The notes below the pieces were generated by a model. It was not told the DNA's origin, searched no databases, and was given only the letters and a program-made list of their open reading frames with translations. Shown piece after piece: positions 30,376 to 38,399 of a DNA stretch of 64,000 nucleotides. Numbering within the stretch: position 1 is the stretch's first letter; each line of letters opens with the position of its first letter. This DNA comes from Sphingomonadaceae bacterium OTU29LAMAA1 (GTDB taxonomy: Bacteria > Pseudomonadota > Alphaproteobacteria > Sphingomonadales > Sphingomonadaceae). The translations under genes and the position numbers were made by a program. The stretch covers positions 3,541,001 to 3,605,000 of the forward strand of contig CP099617.1 of the NCBI GenBank assembly GCA_024072375.1, read 5' to 3'.

Positions 30376-30696
30376 ATGATGGCGGACGGCGATACCGGCA
30401 ACGGCGCGGCAGACGCGATGCGCGCCTCCGGCCAGAAGATGGCCGAAGGCAGTGCCACGCTGGGACTCAAGATCATCGAACAGGCCGAGCGCAACTCGCA
30501 CCAGGCGTTCGAGGCGATGCGCGAGGCGGCGAAAGCCACGGACCTGAGCGAAGTTATGCGCATCCAGGGCGAATTTCTGCGTGAGCAGGGGCAGAGGTCG
30601 ATGGATCAGGCGCGAGAGATCGGCGAACTCATCATGCGATTCGGCCGTGACGCGGTATCGCCGCTACGGCCCGGCGGGGAAACGAAACCCGACTGA
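30376..30696 (+). CDS. phasin-like protein
   Basis: A 106-residue, almost wholly helical, acidic/basic amphipathic protein of phasin type: GLKIIEQAERNSHQAFEAMREAAKATDLSEVMRIQGEFLREQ. Phasins coat polyhydroxyalkanoate granules, but many small phasin-like proteins do other things, and no pha genes are nearby. Start at ATG 30376 or 30379, with GAGGGAGA just upstream. Ends at a large convergent hairpin. Confidence 0.78.
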   Translation: MMADGDTGNGAADAMRASGQKMAEGSATLGLKIIEQAERNSHQAFEAMREAAKATDLSEVMRIQGEFLREQGQRSMDQAREIGELIMRFGRDAVSPLRPGGETKPD

Positions 30697-30698
30697 TC

Positions 30699-30763
30699 GA
30701 TCCTGTGCGACACGAAGCGATCGGGGTTGAGCCCCGGATAGCTTCGTGTCGCCTGGCAGGATC
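30699..30763. terminator. bidirectional terminator hairpin between convergent genes
   Basis: Outer arms GATCCTG/CAGGATC, then a perfect 12-base-pair stem GCGACACGAAGC/GCTTCGTGTCGC, with an inner hairpin CGGGG-ttgag-CCCCG. The structure spans the whole gap between the phasin-like gene and the convergent GNAT gene and overlaps the GNAT stop codon. Confidence 0.7.
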
Positions 30764-31265
30764 AGGTCGCCGGCATCGCCCGGGCCAGCACCAGCAGATC
30801 GTGGACGATCCCGTCGCTGGCGCGCACCTGTCCGGTGAGCGTGGCCTCGCAGCGGAAGCCGAGCCCTTCGAACAGCGCGATCGATCCGGCCTGATCGGGC
30901 GTCATCGACGCGGAAAGCTTGGTGAGCCCGTGCGCGTGCGCGATGGCAAGCAATGCTTCCAGCAAATCGCGGCCCAGACCGACGCCGCGGCGATCGGACG
31001 CGACCAGCAGGCGGATTTCGCCGACATGGCCGCTCCACCCCAACGGGTCGCGAACCAGCGCGGCCGTGGCGACGATGCGCCCACCGTCTTCCGCAACGAG
31101 ACTGTCGATCCAGCCTTCTCCGATCGCCTGTTGCCAGGCCTCGATCACGCGTTCGTGTCGCAGGTCGCGACCAAGGAACAGCAGATCATGTTCCGGCAGG
31201 CCCGCGGCAAACGCCAGCATCGCCGCGTCGTCGGTCGGGCGGAAGCGGCGGATCGTGTAGCTCAT
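30762..31265 (-). CDS. GNAT-family N-acetyltransferase
   Basis: Single GNAT domain of 167 residues. Seen: N-terminal YTIRRFRPTDDAAML, and the acetyl-CoA loop in RRGVGLGRDLLEALLAIAHA near residues 92-112 (R-x-x-G-x-G), then a C-terminal LFEGLGFRCEATLTG strand. ATG at 31265 is preferred over an ATG 20 codons upstream because it begins at the fold. Substrate unknown. Confidence 0.9.
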   Translation of the reverse strand: MSYTIRRFRPTDDAAMLAFAAGLPEHDLLFLGRDLRHERVIEAWQQAIGEGWIDSLVAEDGGRIVATAALVRDPLGWSGHVGEIRLLVASDRRGVGLGRDLLEALLAIAHAHGLTKLSASMTPDQAGSIALFEGLGFRCEATLTGQVRASDGIVHDLLVLARAMPAT

Positions 31266-31321
31266 GCGGGGCGGGTCCTGCCGTCGTGACGGATCGAGCA
31301 TCGGCGGCGCGGGCGGCGGCG

Positions 31322-32908
31322 TCAAGCCGGACGCGGTGCGCCGCCGGGCGTAACCGGTTGTGGCCCTTGCGGATCGGCCTCCAGCGAGGAATCGCCACCG
31401 AGCACACGGTATAGCGTCACACGGTTGGTGGCGCCGACCAACGTGGTGGCGATCAGCGTGCGCTGGGCGGTATAAAGCGAGCGTTGCGCATCGAGGCTGG
31501 ACAGGAAGGTATCGATGCCGCCCTGATAGCGAGCGTTGACGAGGCGCAGCGTATCCGCCGCCGCGATCTGGAAATTGGTCTGCGCGCGAAGCTGTGCCGC
31601 CAGCGTACCCTGCCGGGCGAGCGCATCGGCGGTTTCCTGAAATGCGGTCTGGATCGTCTTTTCGTAGGTGGCGAGCGCGGCATCGCGCTGCGCCTCGGTA
31701 TAGCGGACGTTGTTGCGTGCCGCGCCGGCCTGAAAGATTGGGTAGCTGACCGATGGCGCGACCGAATAGTTGAATGCGCCGCCACTGAACAGCGACGACA
31801 ATGCCGTGCTGGCGAAACCGACGAGACCGGTCAGCGAGATGCGCGGGAACAGCGCGGCGCGAGCTGCGCCGATCTCGGCATTGTAGGCACGCAATTCATA
31901 TTCCGACTGGACCACGTCGGGACGGCGAAGGAGGACGCCGCTGTCGAGCCCCGCCGGAAGGGTGGCGATAGTCCCCTGCGCCTCGTCGATCGAAACGGGC
32001 AGCAATGCAGCGTCGATCGGCGCGCCGACGAGCAGCTGCAGCGCATTGACGTCCTGCGCCACCAGTGTCGTTTGTTCGGCAAGGTCGGCGTTGGCGGTTT
32101 CGAGGATCTGTTCGGCCTGGCGCAGGTCGGTGCGCGGGCTGATCCCGCCCTCCAGCCGGGCGCGCGTTAGCCGGACGCTTTGTTGTGCGCTGGTCGCGGT
32201 GTCCTGCGCGATCTTGAGCAGGCTGCGATCGGCGGCGTAGTTGAGCCACGCCGTCGCGATGTCGCCGACCAGCGTCAGGCGCGTGGCGCGGGCGGCGGCT
32301 TCGGTCGCGAAATAGCGGTCAAGCGCGGCGCGCGACAGCGAACGGATGCGGCCGAACAGGTCGAGTTCGAACGCCGTGGTGCCGACCGAGGCGGAGAAGG
32401 CGCTGTTGCCTGCACTGCTGGTGGTGATCGTGCCGGTGCCGGTTCCCGTGCCACCGGTGCCCGTACCGCCGGTCCCGGTGCCGGTATCGGTGCCACCCGT
32501 GCCCGTGCCGGTTCCGCCGGTGTTGCCGCTGCCGGCGACGCTACGCGCCCCGTTGCCGCCGCCCGAATATGTGTAGCGTCCCGAGGCATCGAGCGACGGG
32601 AACAGGTCGGCGCGCTGAATGCGATATTGCGCGCGGGCCGCGGCGATGTTGGCGGCGGCGATGCGCAGGTCGCGGTTGTTGGCCAGCGCCTGATCGATCA
32701 GCGTCTGGAGGCGGCGATCCTTGAACACGTCGCGATAGGTGATCGCCGGCAGCGTCGCCTCGCTCTGGCGAAGGTAGGCGTTGCCCACCGGCCAGGACGT
32801 CGGCACCGGGGCGATCGACCGAACGTATTTCGGCTCCATCGAGCAACCGGCGAGTGCGCTGCCGCCCAGTGCCACGGCGAGGATCAGACGAATGGTCCGG
32901 GGCATCAT
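31322..32908 (-). CDS. RND efflux outer-membrane factor, NodT family, with Gly/Thr-rich loop
   Basis: Outer-membrane channel lipoprotein of a tripartite efflux pump (TolC/OprM/NodT type). Seen: lipobox LAGC with Cys22, the TolC-type repeat structure with LDASGRYTYSG near residues 107-115 and FELDLFGRIRS near 180-190, and the second half repeat (AALFPRISLTGLVGFAST). Between the first two beta strands lies a low-complexity Gly/Thr insert, residues about 128-161, absent from standard family members as far as I know. 528 residues, longer than the usual 460-490 largely because of it. ATGA overlap with the pump gene. Confidence 0.93.
   Translation of the reverse strand: MMPRTIRLILAVALGGSALAGCSMEPKYVRSIAPVPTSWPVGNAYLRQSEATLPAITYRDVFKDRRLQTLIDQALANNRDLRIAAANIAAARAQYRIQRADLFPSLDASGRYTYSGGGNGARSVAGSGNTGGTGTGTGGTDTGTGTGGTGTGGTGTGTGTITTSSAGNSAFSASVGTTAFELDLFGRIRSLSRAALDRYFATEAAARATRLTLVGDIATAWLNYAADRSLLKIAQDTATSAQQSVRLTRARLEGGISPRTDLRQAEQILETANADLAEQTTLVAQDVNALQLLVGAPIDAALLPVSIDEAQGTIATLPAGLDSGVLLRRPDVVQSEYELRAYNAEIGAARAALFPRISLTGLVGFASTALSSLFSGGAFNYSVAPSVSYPIFQAGAARNNVRYTEAQRDAALATYEKTIQTAFQETADALARQGTLAAQLRAQTNFQIAAADTLRLVNARYQGGIDTFLSSLDAQRSLYTAQRTLIATTLVGATNRVTLYRVLGGDSSLEADPQGPQPVTPGGAPRPA
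32426..32527. repeat. in-frame GGTACC/GGTGCC-type low-complexity tract
   Basis: About 100 bases of imperfect six- and nine-base units (ggtgcc, ggtacc, ggttcc and similar) inside the outer-membrane factor gene, coding for Gly-Thr repeats. Units are multiples of three, so gain or loss of copies keeps the frame. Confidence 0.75.
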
Positions 32909-35900
32909 GCGGGTTCCGGCTTGGTAGAGGGGCCAGATTCGGGCGTGGCTGGCGGCATCGGCGGGGCGGGGGGGTGATCGTCCTGACCGCCCTGATGCCC
33001 GGTCGGACGCCCGCGCAGCTTGGCAATGCCGTCGCGTACGCCGCGGCGGACGAGCACGAAGAACAGCGGGATGTAGAAGATCGCGAGGAACGTTGCCGAC
33101 AGCATGCCGCCGATCACCGCAGTGCCGATCGCGATCCGGCTGTTCGCGCCGGCGCCGGTCGAGATCGCCAGCGGCAACACGCCGAAGATGAAGGCGAACG
33201 ACGTCATCAGGATCGGGCGCAGGCGGATCTTGGCGGCCTCCAGCGCCGCGTCGATGACGCGCGCGCCCTTGCGCTCCGCCTGTTCGGCGAATTCGATCAT
33301 CAGGATCGCGTTCTTCGCCGCCAGCCCCATCGTCGTCAGCAGGCCGATCTGGAGATAGACGTCGTTGGTCAGGCCGCGCAGCGTGACGAAGGCGATCGCG
33401 CCGATCAGGCCGAGCGGGATGATGAGCAGCACCGCGAACGGGATCGACCAGCTCTCGTACAGTGCCGCGAGGCACAGGAAGACGACGAGGATCGACAGCC
33501 CGTAGAGCAACGGCGCCTGACCCGACGACAGCCGCTCCTGATAGGACAGGCCCGCCCATGCGACAGAGGTGCCCGGAATGTCCGCCGCCAGCTCGGCGAT
33601 CCGCGCCATCGCGTCACCCGAGCTCTTGCCCGATGCTGCCGAACCCTGGAATTCGAAGGAGGCGATGCCGTTGAAGCGCGACAGCGTCGTCGGCGCGGTC
33701 GCCCAGCCGGTGGTGGCGAAGGACGAGAACGGCACCATCTGGCCGCTCGACCCGCGGACGAACCATTGCTTCAGGTCTTCGGGCGACGAGCGATAGGGGG
33801 CATCGCCCTGCACGTAGACGCGCTTGACCCGGCCACGGTCGATGAAGTCGTTGACATATTGTCCGCCCCAGGCGGTGGTGAGCGTGCCGTTGGCATTGGT
33901 CTGGGTGAGGCCCAGCGCCGCGAGCTTCTGCTGGTCCATGTCGACCCGCAACGTCGCGATATCGGGCAATTCGGTCAGCCGGACCGACGCGAGCATCGGG
34001 TCTGCGTTCGCGGCGGCGAGCAGCTTGTCGCGGGCCGCGTTGAACTGGTCCTGCGTCAGCCCGCCGGTGTTCTGCAACTCCATGGTGAAGCCGTCGGACG
34101 AGCCGAGGCCGCGGATCGCCGGCGGCACCAGCGCGAAGACCTGCGCATCGCGTAGCCCCCGGAATGCGGAAGAGGCGCGGCCGGTGATCGCATCTGCGGT
34201 GTTTTCCTTGCCTTCGCGCTTCGACCAGTCGACGAAGTTGAGGAAGCCCTGACCGGTGTTCTGGCCACTGACGCCGCCACCGCCGCCGCCGGCGACGGTG
34301 AACAGGACGGATGAATTCTTCGCCTCGTTCTGCGCGAAGTAATTCTCGACCTGCCGCTGGACCTGCAACGTGCGCGCCTGCGTGGCGCCGGGCGGCAGGC
34401 GGAACTGGACGATCGCGGACCCCTGATCCTCGGTGGGCAGGAAGCCGGTAGGCAGGCGCAGGAACAGTCCGGCAAGCAGCGCGACAGTGCCGAGGTAGAT
34501 CAGCAGGAACAGCCACTTGCGACTGATCACCGCCTGCACCGCGCCGGTATAGCGTTCCACGCCGCGTTCGAAATTGCGGTTGAACCAGTTGGCCGATTTC
34601 TCGCCCCAGCCCGCGACGCGCGGGAAACGGCGCTTGAAGCCCTGATTCTCCTCCGCCTCCTTCGACTTCTGCTTGAGCAGCGAGGCGGTGAGCGCGGGGC
34701 TGAGGATCAGCGCGACGAGCACCGACAGGATCATCGCCGACACGATGGTGAGCGAGAACTGGCGGTAGATGACGCCGGTCGACCCGCCAAAGAACGCCAT
34801 CGGCAGGAACACCGCCGACAGCACCAGCGCGATCGCGATCAGCGCGACGGTGATCTCGTTCATCGACTCGATCGTCGCTTCCCGCGGCGTCATGTCGGGG
34901 TTCTCTTCCATCAACCGCTCGACGTTCTCGACGACGACGATCGCGTCGTCGACGAGCAGGCCGATCGCGAGGACAAGGCCGAACAGCGTCATCGTGTTGA
35001 TCGAGAAGCCGGCGAAGTAGAAGACGGCGAACGTGCCGAGCAGCACCACCGGCACCGCGATCGTCGGCACCAGCGTGGCGCGCCAGCTTTGCAGGAAGAC
35101 GAACATGACGACCACGACGAGGATCACCGCCTCGATCAGCGTCTTCACCACTTCCTCGATCGACAGCTTGATGAAGGCGGTGGTGTCGTTGGCGTAGGCG
35201 ACCTTCAGCCCGGCGGGGAACCCCTTGGCGACCCGTGCGACCTCGGCCTTGACCAGTTCGGCGGTTTCCAGTGCGTCGGCGCCCGGCGCCAGCAGCACGG
35301 CGATACCCGCACCCGGGTGGCGGTTGATCCGGCTGACCGCGGCATAGCTTTCCGCGCCGAGTTCGATCCGGGCGACATCGGACAGCCGCACGGTCGCGCC
35401 CGAGGGCAGCGTCTTGACGATGATCTGGCGGAATTGCTCCGGCGTCTGGAGGCGCGATTGCGCGGTGACGGTCGCGTTGAGCATCTGCTCCGGCCCCGAC
35501 GGCAGCCCGCCGACCTCGCCCGCCGCGACTTCGGTATTCTGGTTCTGGATCGCGGCGGTGACGTCGGACGGGATCAGCGAATAGCTCGCGAGCCGCTCCG
35601 GGTTGAGCCAGATCCGCATCGCATATTGCGAACCGAAGACGTTGACGTCGCCGACACCCTGAACGCGGCCGAGCGGGTCCTGCAGGTTGGAGACGAGATA
35701 GTCCGACACGTCCTGATTGGTGCGCACGTCGGTCTCGTCATAGACGCCGACGATCAGCAGGTTGTCCGGGTTCGACTTGCGGACGACGAGGCCCTGCTGC
35801 TGCACCTGTTGCGGCAGGCGCGCGACGCCCTGCTGCACCTGATTCTGTACCTGCACCTGCGCGATGTCGGGATCGGTGCCCTTTTCGAAGGTCGCGGTGA

Positions 35901-36171
35901 TCGTCACCGCGCCGCGGCTCGACGACGAAGAACTGAAATAGAGCAGCCCGTCGATGCCGGTCAGCTGCTGTTCGATGACCTGCGTCACCGAATTCTGCAG
36001 CGTCTGGGCGTTGGCGCCGGGGAAGGTGGCGCGGATCGACACCTGCGGCGGCGCGACGTCGGGATATTGCGCGATCGGCAGGCTCATGATCGCACCGACG
36101 CCCGCGAGCATCACGATAATGGCCAGCACCCATGCGAAGATGGGGCGATCGATGAAGATGCGACTGATCAT
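32905..36171 (-). CDS. RND multidrug efflux pump, HAE1 (AcrB/MexB) family
   Basis: Inner-membrane proton-driven drug exporter, 1088 residues. Seen: N-terminal FIDRPIFAWVLAIIVMLAG, the paired Asp of the proton relay in GLLVDDAIVVVENVER near residues 406-408, a second relay region near 940-980 (GLAAKNAILMIEFAEQ), and two large periplasmic loops. These are the hallmarks of the hydrophobe/amphiphile efflux branch. Lies between the adaptor gene (six bases upstream) and the outer-membrane gene (ATGA overlap), so all three subunits come from one operon. No local regulator gene is present. Confidence 0.96.
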   Translation of the reverse strand: MISRIFIDRPIFAWVLAIIVMLAGVGAIMSLPIAQYPDVAPPQVSIRATFPGANAQTLQNSVTQVIEQQLTGIDGLLYFSSSSSSRGAVTITATFEKGTDPDIAQVQVQNQVQQGVARLPQQVQQQGLVVRKSNPDNLLIVGVYDETDVRTNQDVSDYLVSNLQDPLGRVQGVGDVNVFGSQYAMRIWLNPERLASYSLIPSDVTAAIQNQNTEVAAGEVGGLPSGPEQMLNATVTAQSRLQTPEQFRQIIVKTLPSGATVRLSDVARIELGAESYAAVSRINRHPGAGIAVLLAPGADALETAELVKAEVARVAKGFPAGLKVAYANDTTAFIKLSIEEVVKTLIEAVILVVVVMFVFLQSWRATLVPTIAVPVVLLGTFAVFYFAGFSINTMTLFGLVLAIGLLVDDAIVVVENVERLMEENPDMTPREATIESMNEITVALIAIALVLSAVFLPMAFFGGSTGVIYRQFSLTIVSAMILSVLVALILSPALTASLLKQKSKEAEENQGFKRRFPRVAGWGEKSANWFNRNFERGVERYTGAVQAVISRKWLFLLIYLGTVALLAGLFLRLPTGFLPTEDQGSAIVQFRLPPGATQARTLQVQRQVENYFAQNEAKNSSVLFTVAGGGGGGVSGQNTGQGFLNFVDWSKREGKENTADAITGRASSAFRGLRDAQVFALVPPAIRGLGSSDGFTMELQNTGGLTQDQFNAARDKLLAAANADPMLASVRLTELPDIATLRVDMDQQKLAALGLTQTNANGTLTTAWGGQYVNDFIDRGRVKRVYVQGDAPYRSSPEDLKQWFVRGSSGQMVPFSSFATTGWATAPTTLSRFNGIASFEFQGSAASGKSSGDAMARIAELAADIPGTSVAWAGLSYQERLSSGQAPLLYGLSILVVFLCLAALYESWSIPFAVLLIIPLGLIGAIAFVTLRGLTNDVYLQIGLLTTMGLAAKNAILMIEFAEQAERKGARVIDAALEAAKIRLRPILMTSFAFIFGVLPLAISTGAGANSRIAIGTAVIGGMLSATFLAIFYIPLFFVLVRRGVRDGIAKLRGRPTGHQGGQDDHPPAPPMPPATPESGPSTKPEPA

Positions 36172-36177
36172 GAGGGT

Positions 36178-37491
36178 CTAGCTGGCCGTGCTCTGGCCGC
36201 CACTGGCCTTGGTCTGTCCGCCCGATTGCGAACCGCTCTTCTCGCCCGGCCCGCCGCCGGCACCGCCGTCCTGCTGCGGCGGCTTGACCACCTGCGGACT
36301 GTTCGCCGGCACCGGCTTCACCGCCGCATTGGGACGCAGGTTGTTGAGGCCCTGCGTGATGATCTTGTCCCCGGGGTTGAGCCCCGACGTGACCACCCAA
36401 TAGCGGCCCTGCGTGCGGGCGGCGGTGACCTGTTTCTGCACCGTCTTGTTGTTGGCACCGACCAGCATCACGGTCGCATTGCCCTTGGCGTCGCGGCTCA
36501 CCGCTTCCTGCGGCACCAGGAATGCGCGCTGGTTGATCGCCTGTGCGAAGCTGGCGCGCACGAACATGCCCGGCAACAGGATGCCTTGAGGATTGGGGAT
36601 GCGCGCGCGCAGCGTCACCGTACCGGTCTCGGTGTTGACCAGCGCTTCGGAGAATTCGACGCTGCCGGTCTGGCCGTAGTCGCTGCCGTCCTCCAGCTTC
36701 AGGCGGACCTGCGCCGTCGTCGGCACGATGCCGTTCTGCGACAGGCTGCGGCGCAACGACAGCATGTCGGCGGCGGATTGCTGGATGTCGACGAACATCG
36801 GGTCGAGCCGCTGGATCTGCGCCAGCGGATCGGTCTGGCTGGCGGACACCAGCGCGCCGACGGTGAACAGCGACCGGCCGATACGGCCGGTGATCGGCGC
36901 GGGAACGGTGGTGAACTTCAGGTTGATCCGCGCCGTTTCCAGCGCCGCGCTGGTCTGTGCGACCGATGCCGTCGCCTGCCGGGCGGAGGCGATCGCATTG
37001 GTATATTCCTGCTTCGAGATCGCCTCGATCGCGGCGAGCGGGCGATACCGGTCCGCCTGGATGCGCAACGCCTCCTGATTGGCGCGCGCGCTCTGCACGT
37101 TGGCCTGCGCCTCGTTGACCGCGGCGCGATACAGGCGGGGATCGATCTCGTAGAGCGGCTGCCCGCGCTTCACCAGCGACCCTTCGGTGAAGAAGCGGCG
37201 GCGGATGATGCCGTTGACCTGCGGGCGGACGTCGGAGCTTTCATAGGCGCTGGTGCGCGCGGCGAGTTCGGTGACCATCGCGGCGCTGGTCGGCTGGACG
37301 ACGACATAGCCGACCGTCGCGGGGCCGCGGTTCGCGCCGCCGGCGCCGCCCTTGCTCTTGTCCTGCGAATCGCTGCTGCCGCAGGAAGCCAGCGTCAGGG
37401 CGATCGCAGCGGTGGTGACGCCGGCGAAGAGCCGGCGGTTCCGGATTAAGGCTGTGGTCAAATGGGTCACCCGGCTCGTGTCTCGGCTCAC
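36178..37491 (-). CDS. RND efflux periplasmic adaptor lipoprotein
   Basis: Membrane-fusion protein (AcrA/MexA type) joining the pump to the outer-membrane channel. Seen: lipobox LASC with Cys37, PQVNGIIRRRFFTEGSLVKRGQPLYEIDPRLY (lipoyl half-motif) near residues 90-122, a helical hairpin, the second lipoyl half INLKFTTVPAPITGRIGRS near 190-208, and a beta-barrel end. The C-terminal 45 residues are Gly/Pro/Gln-rich. GTG 37491 is used here; a second GTG eight codons on (37467) is possible. First gene of the efflux operon. Confidence 0.93.
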   Translation of the reverse strand: MSRDTSRVTHLTTALIRNRRLFAGVTTAAIALTLASCGSSDSQDKSKGGAGGANRGPATVGYVVVQPTSAAMVTELAARTSAYESSDVRPQVNGIIRRRFFTEGSLVKRGQPLYEIDPRLYRAAVNEAQANVQSARANQEALRIQADRYRPLAAIEAISKQEYTNAIASARQATASVAQTSAALETARINLKFTTVPAPITGRIGRSLFTVGALVSASQTDPLAQIQRLDPMFVDIQQSAADMLSLRRSLSQNGIVPTTAQVRLKLEDGSDYGQTGSVEFSEALVNTETGTVTLRARIPNPQGILLPGMFVRASFAQAINQRAFLVPQEAVSRDAKGNATVMLVGANNKTVQKQVTAARTQGRYWVVTSGLNPGDKIITQGLNNLRPNAAVKPVPANSPQVVKPPQQDGGAGGGPGEKSGSQSGGQTKASGGQSTAS

Positions 37492-37596
37492 GCGGCCGTA
37501 GCTGGTGCGACAATGCGCGGCTGCGGCGATTGGTTGCTCGTGCTGGCCTAATGGCGGCGATGCTCGCGGAAAAGCAACCCGACCGACGCGTTAATA

Positions 37597-37614
37597 ATGT
37601 CGCAAAATGTCGCA
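37597..37614. promoter_or_regulatory. direct repeat ATGTCGCA x2, possible operator
   Basis: Two copies of ATGTCGCA whose starts are ten bases apart, one helical turn, in the divergent region between the efflux adaptor and rpiA. A third, inverted copy of the core (TGCGACA) lies at 37506-37512. The spacing suits a dimeric regulator, but no consensus I know matches it. Confidence 0.35.
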
Positions 37615-37632
37615 TTGGGATAGGAACCGGGC

Positions 37633-38328
37633 ATGACGGACACGGCGGATACCGACGGAAATCTCGATAAGGCGCTGGCCGCCGCGGCGGCGGTGGCGGA
37701 GGTGCGGGACGGCATGCTGGTCGGGCTCGGCACCGGGTCGACCGCGACGCATGCGATCCGTGCGCTGGGCGAGCGGGTGGCCGGGGGACTCGGCATCCGT
37801 GCCGTCGCGACGTCACGCGCGAGCGACGCAATGGCGCGACGATCGGGCATCGCGATGCTCGATTTCGCCGATGTGCCGCGGGTGGACCTGACCATCGACG
37901 GGGCGGACGAGATCGACCCGCGGCTGTTCGCGGTGAAGGGCGCGGGCGGCGCGATGCTCCGCGAGAAGGTCGTCGCGGCGGCGTCCGACCGGATGCTGGT
38001 CATCGCCGATGCCAGCAAGCGCGTGGCGGCGATCGGCGCGGCACGGGTGCCGGTCGAAATCCTGCCTTTCGCGCATGCATCGCTGATGGCGGCGCTGGGT
38101 GACCAGGCGATGCTGCGGATGCGCGACGCGGAGCCTTATGTCACCGACAACGGAAACTGGATCGCGGATTGCTGCTTCGGCCTGGATGATCCAGCGAAAA
38201 CAGCGGCTTGGCTGGATAGCATCCCCGGCGCGCTGGGGCATGGCCTGTTCCTGCGCGAAGTCGACGCCGCCTATATCGCCGACGCCGGGGTCGTTTCGCG
38301 GCTGGAACGGGCCGCTTCGTCTCGTTAA
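37633..38328 (+). CDS. rpiA: ribose-5-phosphate isomerase A
   Basis: Interconverts ribose-5-phosphate and ribulose-5-phosphate in the non-oxidative pentose-phosphate pathway. Seen: GLGTGSTATHAI at residues 34-45 (phosphate loop), TIDGADEIDPRL near 82-93 with catalytic acids, and KGAGGAMLREK near 98-108 with catalytic Lys. 231 residues is normal. It opens a pentose-phosphate block; tkt starts 71 bases on in the same direction. Confidence 0.96.
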   Translation: MTDTADTDGNLDKALAAAAAVAEVRDGMLVGLGTGSTATHAIRALGERVAGGLGIRAVATSRASDAMARRSGIAMLDFADVPRVDLTIDGADEIDPRLFAVKGAGGAMLREKVVAAASDRMLVIADASKRVAAIGAARVPVEILPFAHASLMAALGDQAMLRMRDAEPYVTDNGNWIADCCFGLDDPAKTAAWLDSIPGALGHGLFLREVDAAYIADAGVVSRLERAASSR

Positions 38329-38399
38329 AGGCGGCCGCAACCGCAACAGATCGGGCGTGCAGGCGTTCGACGCAGGGTAAGAGCGAGGGCATTACTCCC

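Noticed and set aside
32426..32527. CRISPR or minisatellite outside genes
   Set aside because: The tract is inside an intact reading frame and codes for Gly-Thr repeats.
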